Shown here: one piece after another, positions 1 to 8,909 of the stretch
How the letters are laid out: every line of letters starts with the position of its first letter
Position numbering within the stretch: position 1 is the stretch's first letter
Source of the DNA: Hyphomicrobiales bacterium
GTDB lineage: Bacteria; Pseudomonadota; Alphaproteobacteria; Rhizobiales; Rhizobiaceae
Direction of reading: 5' to 3'
DNA length: 64,000 nucleotides
Assembly: GCA_900466475.1 (NCBI GenBank)
Contig: UBMI01000003.1
Coordinates: forward strand, 62,001 to 126,000
Translations under genes and position numbers: made by a program
The notes under the pieces: model-generated
Told to the model about the DNA's origin: nothing
The model's database searches: none
Seen by the model: the letters and a program-made list of their open reading frames with translations, nothing else

Positions 1-1
1 A

Positions 2-754
2 GCTGGCATCTCTTTAGCATCGAGCGGCAATGCCACCGATATCACACCGCTCGCGTCGGATGCGAAAACGGTCGAGACCCAAAGCGGCTGGGAGTTCACG
101 GTCGCTCCATATTTTTGGGCTGCCGGAATTTCCGGGGATGTACGGCAATTCGGACTTCCCGAGGTCGGCATCGATGCCGATTTCGGCGACATTTTCGACA
201 ATCTCGACTTCGCATTCATGGCGACTGCCGAAGCAAGATATGATCGCTACAGCATCGTCGGCGACATGATCTACGTAAAGCTGGGTGCCGATGCGCACAC
301 GCCCCGCGGCATCTTTGCCGACAGCGTCGGCGTGACATCGGAGACCTTTGCAGGGCTTCTCGGCGTGGGTTACGCCGTGCTCGAAGATCAGAATGGTCAC
401 CTTGACGTGTTCGGCGGTATGAAAGTGTGGTCAGTCGAGACCGACATCTCTTTTAACGGCGGACTTTTGGCCGGCGTGGAGCGGGATGACAGTGCCACGT
501 GGGTGGACGCCGTTGTCGGCCTGCGCGGGAATTACTTTTTCACCCAGGAAATCTATCTCACAGGATGGGGTCTGGTGGGCGGTGGCGGCGCCGACCTCGA
601 CTGGGATGTTGGCCTCGGCCTCGGTTATAAGTTCAACGACACCATCTCGGCTGTCGCCGGATACCGGGCACTAGGCGTCGACTACGAGAACGACGGGTTT
701 GTCTTCGACGTCGTCCAGCAAGGACCCATTATCGGTGTATCCTTCCACTTCTAG
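2..754 (+). CDS. Outer-membrane beta-barrel protein, 5' end missing
   Basis: The frame is open from base 2, so the start codon and signal peptide lie left of the window; a later ATG at 218 is internal. The visible 250 residues alternate polar and hydrophobic residues with many Gly, Asp and aromatics (WEFTVAPYFW near the start, VGLRGNYFF later). They end in GVSFHF, a C-terminal Phe typical of proteins inserted into the outer membrane by the Bam machinery. I infer a small 8-10 strand barrel of the kind annotated as hypothetical outer-membrane proteins in rhizobia. Role unknown; no neighbour suggests one. Confidence 0.75.
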   Translation, partial: AGISLASSGNATDITPLASDAKTVETQSGWEFTVAPYFWAAGISGDVRQFGLPEVGIDADFGDIFDNLDFAFMATAEARYDRYSIVGDMIYVKLGADAHTPRGIFADSVGVTSETFAGLLGVGYAVLEDQNGHLDVFGGMKVWSVETDISFNGGLLAGVERDDSATWVDAVVGLRGNYFFTQEIYLTGWGLVGGGGADLDWDVGLGLGYKFNDTISAVAGYRALGVDYENDGFVFDVVQQGPIIGVSFHF

Positions 755-958
755 CGCTGCTGCAGCCAAGGTACTCGTTTGTCACCGTGCCGCTGAACGT
801 CATGCTCGCTCTGTGAAGCCTAATGTCCTGCAGTAGCCGGAAGAACGACGCCATCAGGAAACAGAGAGTAAGCGGTGCGCCGCTCGCACCTTGGCAGCAT
901 AATTCCGAGAATCGACGCTATGGCAACGATGCATCAACAGCAGAGCATGAGCAGCGCG

Positions 959-1372
959 CTAGCGTTTCGCGAGGCGGGTCCATGCCCAGCCGCATGCTAC
1001 ACACCAGACGCCGAGTCCGACGTGCGCCGCGACGACCGGCCAAAAAGCGATACCGGAGATACCGTGGCGAAGCCACCCAAGTGTGAGTGTGGCGGCCACG
1101 GCGAAATTGTAGAACAGCATCGCTATGCCCAATCCCCTGGCAGCCTTGCCTTCTAAGTCATCCCGCGCAAACCAGCAAGCGACGGCCAGGCTCAGTACTG
1201 CTGCTCCAGCAACACGGGCGGCCGTGGTGCCGACAGGCGTGTCTGGCACGGCCCCGAGGAGCACCTCGATCAACAGCGCGGGAGCCAGCAGCAATGCCAC
1301 CCCCGTGACCGCTTCAACCACGCCTGTTACCGATAGCAGCAGCCTTACATTTGCACCTATCGTTTCAAACAT
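959..1372 (-). CDS. Small integral membrane protein, four predicted TM segments
   Basis: 137 residues with four hydrophobic stretches, roughly 8-32, 47-66, 78-98 and 104-128, and short polar loops. That is the layout of a compact inner-membrane protein. It begins 10 bases after the stop of the upstream sulfatase on the same strand, so it is probably the last gene of that transcript. No catalytic motif was recognised. Similar four-helix proteins are annotated only as hypothetical membrane proteins in rhizobia. The coding call rests on clean amphipathic composition; function is unknown. Confidence 0.6.
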   Translation of the reverse strand: MFETIGANVRLLLSVTGVVEAVTGVALLLAPALLIEVLLGAVPDTPVGTTAARVAGAAVLSLAVACWFARDDLEGKAARGLGIAMLFYNFAVAATLTLGWLRHGISGIAFWPVVAAHVGLGVWCVACGWAWTRLAKR

Positions 1373-1382
1373 GCCGCCCCCA

Positions 1383-3824
1383 CTACTGCCCGAGCTTGAA
1401 GGTCAGCTTGTCGATCTTGCCGGTGAATTTGAATGGAGCGTCGTACCGATATTCGATCATGGTGACCCCTGTGCGCGTGTCCTGTCCAACGTCGAAGCTT
1501 TCGTCCTCCGGAAAGGTAACCGGGGTCGTATGGTCCAGCGAGTTTGTCGCCACCTCCTTGCCGTCCACCGACAGGATGCCGCTACCGCCCTTGCCGAGGC
1601 CCGGACCATCGGACTTGAACTCGAAGACGATTTGATGCTTGCCGGGTTCCAGTTCCGGCCCTTCCCACATCGTGCGCTTGAGGTCGAGAAGGTTGTAAAG
1701 AAACACAACCTTGCCCCGTCCGACGCCGAAGTCGCCTTTGCTAAGAAACAGACCATAACCGCCGAACCGTCCGCCCTCGGTCACGATCATGCCGTCCGCA
1801 CCGCCTTCGGGTATCTCGACCTCGGCCGTGATCGTATAGGACTTGTTGAGGACACTCGGTGCAGCGCTGGGCGGCACACCGCTCAGTGCCCCCGAATAGG
1901 TGAACTCGGTTCGCCCGGCCGTCAGGTTGGGGCGCGGCGTGTTCCAGCGGGAAAGCGTCGAATTGTCGAGCGGCAGCACGTCGTACTTCTTCGCCTCGGA
2001 ATAGAAGAGGTCCTGCATCTGCTTGAGCTTGTCGGGCATCTTGGCGGCCAGGTCGCTGAACTGGGTCGGGTCATCGTTGACGTTGTAGAGTTCCCAGTTA
2101 TAGCCGGTGATGACGTCGGGCGGCGTGGCGGTGCTCAGCTCCCACGGCCGGGTTGCTGGCGTCGTCGCTGCCACCCAGCCATTATCGTAGATGGCGCGAT
2201 TGCCGAGCATCTCGAAATATTGCGTCGTATGCCGGGTGGGAACATCGGCATTTGCCTTGTCCCATGTGTAGGCCATGCTCACCCCTTCGACCGGCTTCTG
2301 AGCAATGCCGTTGATCGTCTCGGGTGCCGGGATGCCGGTGGCTTCGAGGATGGTCGGCACGATGTCGATCACGTGCGAGAACTGGCGGCGGATACCGCCC
2401 ACATCAGTGATGTGGCCGGGCCAGGACATCGCCACCCCTTGCGAGGTTCCGCCGAAATGCGACGGCACCTGCTTCACCCACTTGAACGGCGTGTCCATCG
2501 CCCAGGCCCAGGCCGCGGCAAAGTGCGGGAATGTCCGTTCCGATCCCCAGAACGGATACCAGAGTAACTGGTCCTTCACCGGCACCGGGATGCCGTTGAA
2601 AGTGGTAAACTCGTTCGGCGTGCCATTCAGCATGCCCTCCGCGCTCGCGCCATTGTCGCCGCCGATATAGATGATCAGCGTGTTGTCGAGTTCGCCGAGG
2701 TCGTCGACGGCCTGAATGACTCGGCCGATCTCATTGTCGGCATAAGCAAGGTAGGCGCCGTAGATATCCGCCTGCTTGATGAAGAGTTTTCTCTCTTCCA
2801 GGTCCAGTGTATCCCATTCCGGCAGTTCCTTTGGCCACGGCGTCAGTTGCGCATTCTCGGGCATGATGCCGAGCCGCTTTTGATTGGCGAAGATTGTTTC
2901 GCGCAGCTTGTTCCACCCTTCGTCGAAGAGGTGCATATCGCTGATCTTCTTGACCCATTCCGGTGTGGGATGATGCGGCGCATGCGTGGCGCCGGGCACG
3001 TAATAGACGAGCCAGGGCTTTTCGGGAGCGATCTCCTTCAATTGCTTCATGTAGTGGATGGCTTCGTCAGCCATCGCCGTTTCCAGGTTCCAGCCTGGAT
3101 TGCCTTCAAATGGGTAGATGGCCGTCGTGTTGCGGTAGAGGTTAGGCTGCCATTGGCTGGCGTCGCCGCCGACGAAACCGTAGAAATATTCAAAGCCCAT
3201 TCCCGTCGGCCATTGATTGAACGGCCCTGCCTGGCTCGACTGATAGGACGGGGTATTGTGGTTCTTGCCGAACCACGATGTCGCATAGCCGTTCTCCTTG
3301 AGGATCGTGCCTATGGTGCCTTTCTCGACCGGGATGATGGAATCGTAGCCCGGATAGCCGGTCGCAATTTCGCCGACGACACCGGCGCCGACCGAATGGT
3401 GGTTCCGCCCGGTGATCAACGCGGCCCGCGTCGGCGAACAGAGCGATGTCGAATGAAAATTGGTGAAACGCAGACCTTGGTTTGCAATGCGGTCCATCGC
3501 AGGGGTCGGAATGACGCCGCCGAATGTGCTCGGCGCGCCAAATCCCTGATCATCCGTCATGATCAACAGCACGTTCGGCGCGCCTTTCGGCGGAACGACG
3601 CGCGGCGCCCACCAGGGCTGTGACTCGGAGGCCTTCTCCTTGATCACCCCGCCAAATTCCGGCGTGGGCGTCGGAAGCTGCTTGCCGTCGAGAGTGGTCG
3701 TCGCTCCCGGCTCTCCCGATACGGCCTGCGCGAATGCCGCCGGACAGCCGAACCCGGTCAAGGCAGTGAAACCCAGCGCGGCAATCAAGCTGCGAGAGAT
3801 ATGCAATACACGATGGCGACGCAT
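1383..3824 (-). CDS. Exported formylglycine-dependent sulfatase (arylsulfatase family)
   Basis: 813 residues from the ATG at 3824, chosen because AGGAGGGG lies just upstream and a signal peptide follows (hydrophobic core 12-30, cleavage near FAQA). The alkaline-phosphatase-fold sulfatase core has the metal-binding Asp pair in MTDDQG (90-94) and the signature CSPTR at 129-133, whose Cys is converted to formylglycine. It should hydrolyse sulfate esters in the periplasm; the substrate is not readable. The C-terminal 200 residues form a beta-rich extension, common in large bacterial arylsulfatases. It depends on a maturase, and a formylglycine-generating enzyme is encoded at 6378-7346. Confidence 0.93.
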   Translation of the reverse strand: MRRHRVLHISRSLIAALGFTALTGFGCPAAFAQAVSGEPGATTTLDGKQLPTPTPEFGGVIKEKASESQPWWAPRVVPPKGAPNVLLIMTDDQGFGAPSTFGGVIPTPAMDRIANQGLRFTNFHSTSLCSPTRAALITGRNHHSVGAGVVGEIATGYPGYDSIIPVEKGTIGTILKENGYATSWFGKNHNTPSYQSSQAGPFNQWPTGMGFEYFYGFVGGDASQWQPNLYRNTTAIYPFEGNPGWNLETAMADEAIHYMKQLKEIAPEKPWLVYYVPGATHAPHHPTPEWVKKISDMHLFDEGWNKLRETIFANQKRLGIMPENAQLTPWPKELPEWDTLDLEERKLFIKQADIYGAYLAYADNEIGRVIQAVDDLGELDNTLIIYIGGDNGASAEGMLNGTPNEFTTFNGIPVPVKDQLLWYPFWGSERTFPHFAAAWAWAMDTPFKWVKQVPSHFGGTSQGVAMSWPGHITDVGGIRRQFSHVIDIVPTILEATGIPAPETINGIAQKPVEGVSMAYTWDKANADVPTRHTTQYFEMLGNRAIYDNGWVAATTPATRPWELSTATPPDVITGYNWELYNVNDDPTQFSDLAAKMPDKLKQMQDLFYSEAKKYDVLPLDNSTLSRWNTPRPNLTAGRTEFTYSGALSGVPPSAAPSVLNKSYTITAEVEIPEGGADGMIVTEGGRFGGYGLFLSKGDFGVGRGKVVFLYNLLDLKRTMWEGPELEPGKHQIVFEFKSDGPGLGKGGSGILSVDGKEVATNSLDHTTPVTFPEDESFDVGQDTRTGVTMIEYRYDAPFKFTGKIDKLTFKLGQ

Positions 3825-4077
3825 GGAACCCCTCCTCTTGGCCAGGCGAAGCAGCGTCTGTGGCGAAGTACAGAACCAGTATTCGCTCGTTCGAGCACAA
3901 CGGTCGGAAACCATGAAGGCGTCCGGCGAGAATGAACCTGAGCAATCGTTGGCAGCGCTTCTATTCCCGGACACATGCAACCGTATGCCATACCGTGCCT
4001 GATTGCCGCCCGACTGTATAGTAGAATACCGTATGATACGGGTGCCCTCGGCGGCAGCCGAGCTCCACTTAGGGACG

Positions 4078-4200
4078 TCAGGGATCTTGGCGGAACTTGC
4101 TTTCTGAGGTTGGATGATGCCACGCAAAGAGCTCGTCGATCCGGCTTTGTTTGTGGCCGTTGACGATGGCGGCGAGCGTGCTGGTCAGGTAGAGGCGATC
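4078..4200 (-). pseudogene. IS66-family transposase (TnpC) C-terminal relic
   Basis: Read leftward, the frame gives YLTSTLAAIVNGHKQ, then SRIDELFAWHH, then a stop at 4078. This matches the C-terminal tail of IS66-family TnpC proteins (YL..L..IVNGHKQSRIDELLPW). Nothing upstream continues the family, so only about 40 codons survive. It lies between the two sulfatase genes, showing that an IS66 element was once there and has been mostly deleted. I saw no matching terminal repeats nearby. Confidence 0.6.
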
Positions 4201-4231
4201 AAGGACGCCAGGAACTGATAGGTGAACGACA

Positions 4232-4259
4232 GAGCGGACGCCGCTAGGCGCGTCCGCTC
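4232..4259 (-). terminator. Hairpin downstream of second sulfatase
   Basis: Perfect 10-bp inverted repeat, GAGCGGACGC and GCGTCCGCTC, separated by 8 bases, 25 bp past the stop of the sulfatase at 4285. There is no T-run on either side, so it may be a weak or Rho-assisted terminator or an mRNA-stabilising stem. Confidence 0.4.
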
Positions 4260-4284
4260 CGAAGTCGTTACGAAACTGCGCGCG

Positions 4285-5991
4285 TCAATCGCGACCAGTC
4301 TTCATTTCCCGGACCTGCTGCATGACCTGCTCCAGATTGTAGCTTGCAGGGCTCTGAAGCGGCGGGAAAGCGATATAGGTCTCGAGATGCTTCAGCCACA
4401 ACTGCTGACCGATGGGCAGGATGTTCCAGTCGTAGACATAGGCGGTGGACGGCGAAGCGATGGCGCCGCCCATACCGAAGAGTGTCTTGATCTGCTGTCC
4501 GACCGAGGTCTCAAACGGATCGCGCTTGATGTTGACGACCTGCGTCCAGGCGTACGGCCTCACCCCGTCAATGAAGCCAGCCGGATCGTCGGAGACCATG
4601 GCGAAGTACATCTTCCAGTTCTTGTAGCGGACAGCCGACGGCTCCTTGCCGGAATAATACAAGAAACTGTCGCGCGCGGATGGAGACTTGCCTTCCAGGT
4701 AGTCACGTTGATCGATGCCGTCGAGCGTCGTCTTGACAATCCCGGGATACGTACCCGCCTCGATCTCTTTCTTAAGACCATCGCCCTTCGGACCGCCCGC
4801 GATGTTGACCAACGTCGGCAGCCAGTCGAGCGCCGAGAACATCTCGTTCTTCACCGTGCCGGGCTCGATGTGCCCCGGCCAGCGAACCACAAGCGGCACC
4901 CGCATGCCGCCTTCCCAGGTGCTGAGCTTTCCGCCCTTGAACGGGGTGGTGCCACCGTCCGGGAATGTGATCGTCTCGGCGCCGTTATCGGTGGTGAAGA
5001 CGATGATCGTGTTGTCGAGTTCGCCAATCTCCTCGAGCTTCTTCAAAACGTAGCCGATGTTGTCGTCCATCTGCTTCATGCCGGCTTCATTGACGCCCCA
5101 GTCCTTTCCGCCGACTTCGCCCACCATGTTCAGATACTTGTCGGGCAGCACCGTCGTAATGTGCATGCGGGCCGGGTTGTACCAGACGAAGAAGGGCTTT
5201 TTGGTTTTCTCGGGGTCATTCCTGTCAAGGAAATCGATGACTTTGCCTGAAATCTCTTCGTCAATCGTCTTGGAGCGTTCAAGCGTCAGCGGGCCCTCAT
5301 CCTTGCATGTCTGGTTGGCCGGCGACCCGTCGGAGGATGTGCACGCGAGCATCGGACGCGGCGGCGTAAGGCAGGTCGTGGTCTTGGCGTCCACGGACGC
5401 CGGGTCTTCCGTTAGGCCGGGGACCGGTGTGTTTCTGCAAGGGGGGGCGATCCCCTGCTCCGTCGCGGTCTTGTTGATGTCGGGAAAGCTCACGCCCTGC
5501 ATGGCATCAAGGTGATAGAGGTAGCCCCAGAATTCCTGGAACCCGTGTGCCGTCGGCAGGGATTCGGTGGTATCTCCGAGATGATTCTTGCCGAACTCCC
5601 CTGTCGAGTAACCGAGATCATACAGGAACCTGGCGAGGTGAGGCGTGCCGGCCCGCAGGTAGGACGGGCTTCCGGGAATCTCCGGCAGAACCATGCCGAC
5701 GCGCACAGGCTGCATGCCGGTGATGAACGCGGTCCGCCCGGCCGTGCAGCTCTGCTCGGCATAGTAAGTCATGAACTTCGCCCCTTCCCGGCCGATACGG
5801 TCGATATTGGGCGTTTCACCGACTGCGAGACCTTGATGATAGATGCTCGGCTGCATCCAGCCGATGTCGTCACCCATGATGAACAGGATGTTGGGCTTCC
5901 TGGTCTCCTGCGCCTGAATTGCCGCCGTGCTCGCCAACAGGCTGCCTGCGACCGCCATTGCTGCTGTTATCAACTTTGTAGTCCGTCTCAT
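4285..5991 (-). CDS. Exported formylglycine-dependent sulfatase with CTAGR active-site motif
   Basis: 568 residues with an N-terminal signal peptide (core 8-24, cleavage after IQAQ). The core reads NILFIMGDDIGW (metal Asp pair 41-42) and SCTAGRTAFITG, where Cys82 sits in a C-x-A-x-R maturation motif, the accepted Ala variant of C-x-P-x-R. FTTDNGAET near 330 supplies the second metal-site Asp-Asn. The protein should be a periplasmic sulfate-ester hydrolase. It is only distantly similar to the sulfatase at 1383-3824, so the two probably act on different substrates. The start is the first ATG, preceded by a purine-rich stretch. Divergent from the maturase gene at 6378. Confidence 0.92.
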   Translation of the reverse strand: MRRTTKLITAAMAVAGSLLASTAAIQAQETRKPNILFIMGDDIGWMQPSIYHQGLAVGETPNIDRIGREGAKFMTYYAEQSCTAGRTAFITGMQPVRVGMVLPEIPGSPSYLRAGTPHLARFLYDLGYSTGEFGKNHLGDTTESLPTAHGFQEFWGYLYHLDAMQGVSFPDINKTATEQGIAPPCRNTPVPGLTEDPASVDAKTTTCLTPPRPMLACTSSDGSPANQTCKDEGPLTLERSKTIDEEISGKVIDFLDRNDPEKTKKPFFVWYNPARMHITTVLPDKYLNMVGEVGGKDWGVNEAGMKQMDDNIGYVLKKLEEIGELDNTIIVFTTDNGAETITFPDGGTTPFKGGKLSTWEGGMRVPLVVRWPGHIEPGTVKNEMFSALDWLPTLVNIAGGPKGDGLKKEIEAGTYPGIVKTTLDGIDQRDYLEGKSPSARDSFLYYSGKEPSAVRYKNWKMYFAMVSDDPAGFIDGVRPYAWTQVVNIKRDPFETSVGQQIKTLFGMGGAIASPSTAYVYDWNILPIGQQLWLKHLETYIAFPPLQSPASYNLEQVMQQVREMKTGRD

Positions 5992-6377
5992 TTCGAATGC
6001 CTCCCTCAGGGGGTCGCCACACGGACGACCAAGGTTGGTTGAAAGACGAGTAGAATCAGGAGAGGGTGTCGGCGACGTCTAATTTGCCGAATGACAAATC
6101 GGACAGATCATTTCGATAAAAACGCGGCTGTCGTCCCTCGCGCGCAGTCACCCTCGACTTGCCGAAGAGGGCATGTCCACTCTTCAATCCATTGTCTACA
6201 TTGTATTAGCACTATCAGATATTGCCCTTTGGGGAATCCGTCGGGACGAGGCTACGAATTGCCAGTAACAGGGGCCGTTCACGCCGTATTTCTGCTACCG
6301 CATCGCGACCTCCCTAAAGGACAATAGGCAGCAGCCGCGACCGCGTGTCATAAGTTGGCTGCAGGGACGTTCTAGCG
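5992..6377. promoter_or_regulatory. Divergent intergenic region between sulfatase and maturase genes
   Basis: 386 bases separate the diverging starts of the sulfatase (5991) and the formylglycine-generating enzyme (6378). It must hold both promoters. It is locally AT-richer around 6180-6240. I saw no convincing operator or coding sequence in it. Confidence 0.4.
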
Positions 6378-7346
6378 ATGGACAGTGCCGTGAGCGCAGT
6401 GGACACAAATGGTACGGGATTTGGGAGCTTTGCCTGGGTGCCTGCCCGAACGTTCACCATGGGATCGGATAGGCACTATCCTGAGGAGGCCCCCGCCCAT
6501 CCGGTAAAGGTTGACGGCTTCTGGATGGACGTGACGCCCGTGACCAACCGTCAGTTCGCAGCGTTCGTCAAAGCTACCGGTCATGTCACCGTCGCAGAAA
6601 AGACCCCAAACGCGTCAGACTATCCCGGCGCCATTCCCAGCATGCTGCGCGCCGGATCGCTGGTGTTCACTCAGCCGAAAACCGTCGTCGGCCCTGACAT
6701 TAGACAATGGTGGTCGTTCAAGTTCGGCGCCGACTGGCGGCATCCTTATGGCCGCCGCAGCGATATCCGCGGGAAGCTCGACCATCCGGTCGTCCACGTT
6801 GCCTATAGCGACGCCCTAGCGTATGCCCACTGGGCCGGGAAGGACCTGCCGACCGAGGCCGAATGGGAGCTGGCCGCTCGCGGCGGTCTCGAGGACGCCG
6901 AATTCGCATGGGGTGACGAATTGATCCCCGGCGGAAGACTCATGGCCAACATCTGGCAGGGTGCGTTTCCCACAGTGAGCGCAAAGCCCGCGGGAGGGGA
7001 TAGAACATCGCCCGTGGGCTCGTTCCCGGCGAATGGCTACGGCATCCACGACATGATCGGCAACGTCTGGGAATGGACGTCGGATTTCTGGTCGACCCGC
7101 CACTCGGAGCCTGCGGCGGAATCATGCTGCATTCCCCGGAATCCGCGGGGCGGCGATCGAGACGCGAGCTTCGATCCCCGCGAGCCGGAAATTCGGATTC
7201 CGAGGCGGGTGCTGAAGGGCGGATCGCATCTTTGCGCGCAGAACTACTGTCGGCGTTACCGTCCCGCCGCCCGCCATGCGGAACCAGAAGACACGTCGAC
7301 TAGCCATGTTGGGTTCCGATGCGTCACGCGAGTCCTGAAGGACTAA
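6378..7346 (+). CDS. Formylglycine-generating enzyme (sulfatase maturase, SUMF1 family)
   Basis: 322 residues covering the whole FGE-sulfatase domain. It oxidises the active-site Cys of sulfatases to formylglycine, using oxygen and a copper-binding Cys pair. The family pattern is clear: FTMGSD and PEEAPAHPV at the N-terminus, DLPTEAEWELAARGG at 157-170, GNVWEWTSD at 228-236, and GSHLCAQNYCRRYRPAAR near 282-299. Cys286 and Cys291 have the same C-x4-C spacing as the catalytic pair of human FGE, so it should be an active maturase rather than a degenerate relative. It reads away from two sulfatases carrying its target motif (Cys129 and Cys82), which makes the partnership convincing. No signal peptide, so it acts in the cytoplasm. 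Confidence 0.93.
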   Translation: MDSAVSAVDTNGTGFGSFAWVPARTFTMGSDRHYPEEAPAHPVKVDGFWMDVTPVTNRQFAAFVKATGHVTVAEKTPNASDYPGAIPSMLRAGSLVFTQPKTVVGPDIRQWWSFKFGADWRHPYGRRSDIRGKLDHPVVHVAYSDALAYAHWAGKDLPTEAEWELAARGGLEDAEFAWGDELIPGGRLMANIWQGAFPTVSAKPAGGDRTSPVGSFPANGYGIHDMIGNVWEWTSDFWSTRHSEPAAESCCIPRNPRGGDRDASFDPREPEIRIPRRVLKGGSHLCAQNYCRRYRPAARHAEPEDTSTSHVGFRCVTRVLKD

Positions 7347-7642
7347 GCGGGGCGCTCGGGTGGGTATGGTCACGTCGATCTTGGCATGGCATGGGCGCCA
7401 AATGGAAGGGCGCTTCTGGACATGATGTCAGAACGCCTCGGTCGGAGGCGGCGGCGTTTCCGAGCGGATTCGGATATGCGGTGCAAGATATCGCCCAGTG
7501 CGGCACGTTAGGTGGCGCGAGTGCCTACAGCCCCTTAACTGCCTTCACGGAATTTCTACAGGCTAAGCGCTTGATGCGACGATCTTGGAGGAAAGACGAC
7601 CGCAATCGAGGCATGCAGAACGCCGCGTGAGTGCAGATAGGG
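7347..7642. other. Intergenic stretch, nothing recognised
   Basis: About 300 bases between the maturase stop and the small lipoprotein gene. Possible reading frames here have no family resemblance and poor composition. No terminator with a T-run is visible after the maturase. Confidence 0.4.
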
Positions 7643-7783
7643 TCAGTAGCCGTTAATGCCGCTGCCACGAACTGGGACAATCCCGGCGCGGGTCGCGTAG
7701 GAATTATTCTCTGTGCCGGTAGTTGCGCATCCTGAAAGCGTACAGAGTAATATTGCAGCCGCGACTATATGCTTTGTAGGCAT
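7643..7783 (-). CDS. Small lipoprotein
   Basis: 46 codons from the ATG at 7783. The product starts MPTKHIVAAAILLCTLSGC: a short basic n-region, a hydrophobic core, and a lipobox LSGC with the Cys at position 19. The mature part is about 27 residues, ending GSGINGY. An upstream in-frame ATG would add an implausible extension before the signal. Tiny lipoproteins of this type are common and uncharacterised in rhizobia. Likely anchored to the inner or outer membrane. Confidence 0.6.
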   Translation of the reverse strand: MPTKHIVAAAILLCTLSGCATTGTENNSYATRAGIVPVRGSGINGY

Positions 7784-7971
7784 GGCACATCTATCGAGCG
7801 TGGCGTAATCTGCTCGCTTCGGAAGCCTGCGCAGCAGCGATTGCTTCAGGTTGGATATGTTCACCAAAGCCAGCCCCCCCCATCAAGAACATGAGAAAAA
7901 CAAAGCTGATCACGCTGACGGCTACTGGAGCGGCATTGGGAAGCTTGGCAGAATATTTGTAGGAGTGGCAG

Positions 7972-8271
7972 TCATATCCGGTCCTTCCGATTCATGCGCC
8001 CGGGGCGGCATTGACCCGACAAAAGCGTGTTTCCACACCAGCTCCGTTCAACGGTTGCCATCAAGCCGGAATTGCTTCGGCGTCGAGTTGGGCGGACCGG
8101 CTTTGGCTCGACCGGCTGCGCCTCGCGCAATTGACGCAAGCGCGCAGTCTTCCGGGTCTGGTCAGCCCTCTCCGTTTCGATGATCTGCCGCGCGATCTCA
8201 CTCGTGGTCGCGGCCTTGTCTCGTGCCGAGATTTTTTCGGGCTTGAAAAATGCCTGCTTCGTCATGGTCAT
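7972..8271 (-). CDS. Small charged helical protein of a family common in rhizobia
   Basis: The N-terminal 55 residues are strongly helical and charged (KISARDKAATTSEIARQ, then ETERADQTRKTARLRQL) and resemble short conserved hypothetical proteins of Rhizobiaceae. A second protein of similar design is at 32024-32236. The last 45 residues have unrelated low-complexity composition, so a frameshift near residue 60 may have replaced the native C-terminus. Function unknown. Transcription runs leftward, and a rightward neighbour begins only at 8910. Confidence 0.5.
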   Translation of the reverse strand: MTMTKQAFFKPEKISARDKAATTSEIARQIIETERADQTRKTARLRQLREAQPVEPKPVRPTRRRSNSGLMATVERSWCGNTLLSGQCRPGRMNRKDRI

Positions 8272-8346
8272 GACAATCTTCTTTCAGTCTGGCGCTCGGA
8301 CGCATCCAAGAAGTCGGGTTGGATCAAAGCCGTCAGAGCTCGGTCC

Positions 8347-8377
8347 AAAAACAAAAAGGCCGGGCGCTAACCCGACC
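8347..8377 (-). terminator. Rho-independent terminator, leftward
   Basis: Read on the minus strand: GGTCGGG, loop TTAGCG, CCCGGCC, then TTTTTGTTTTT. The 7-bp stem has one G-U pair and the T-run is strong. It would end a leftward transcript arriving from the right, where no protein gene is recognised on that strand until beyond 9200. Confidence 0.7.
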
Positions 8378-8909
8378 TCGCAGTCACTCCGCTCTGCTGC
8401 CGGTACATCCGTGGTCAGCGGGGCGAGTGAAAACTTTAAGCTGCCTGAAGATTTTCGGCGGAGCTTTTGCCGGACTTGCGGTCCTGAACAACCTCGTAAG
8501 GAGATCTCCTCGGGCTCTTGGAGGATGCGGTAAGGGCGTCAGCCGCGCGCCACTGGGTTAGCGGGGTTTATTGGCAGCAAGTCATTGCAATACCCGGACC
8601 GCGCCCCATATCCCATCATAGAGGTATCCGGAACAAAAGAGCCCTTCATAGGCAAAGACGCGCTGTACCCCGGCACCTTGCAGAGCAGTTTTTTCCAGCG
8701 ATCCTGAACAGCATGGACGCGTCCGCAAGGGATGACAGCAATGGCTGTCGTCCGCCTGCGGACTTTAAAGAGCGCGCCGAAGATACAGCCTGAAAAGACA
8801 TCTGACCCAGACCCGATGTGAGCCCGACGTGCCTATCCCGCCGATAACAGGTGTCGTGCCCAAGAGTTTCCGGCAGGAGCCGGAGTAAACGATTTCTGGA
8901 GAGACCTCG
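8378..8909. other. Gene-poor region upstream of DUF1488 gene
   Basis: 530 bases with no supported protein gene on either strand. The leftward terminator at its left edge suggests a non-coding or very short transcript on the minus strand. A rightward promoter for the gene at 8910 should lie in its right part. Confidence 0.35.

Noticed and set aside
1125..2567. 480-codon rightward open frame over the first sulfatase and membrane protein
   Set aside because: Antisense to two well-supported leftward genes; composition is typical of a GC-rich shadow frame.
4222..5250. Long rightward open frame opposite the second sulfatase
   Set aside because: It is the antisense shadow of the sulfatase at 4285-5991, with high Arg/Asp/Val composition and no motif.
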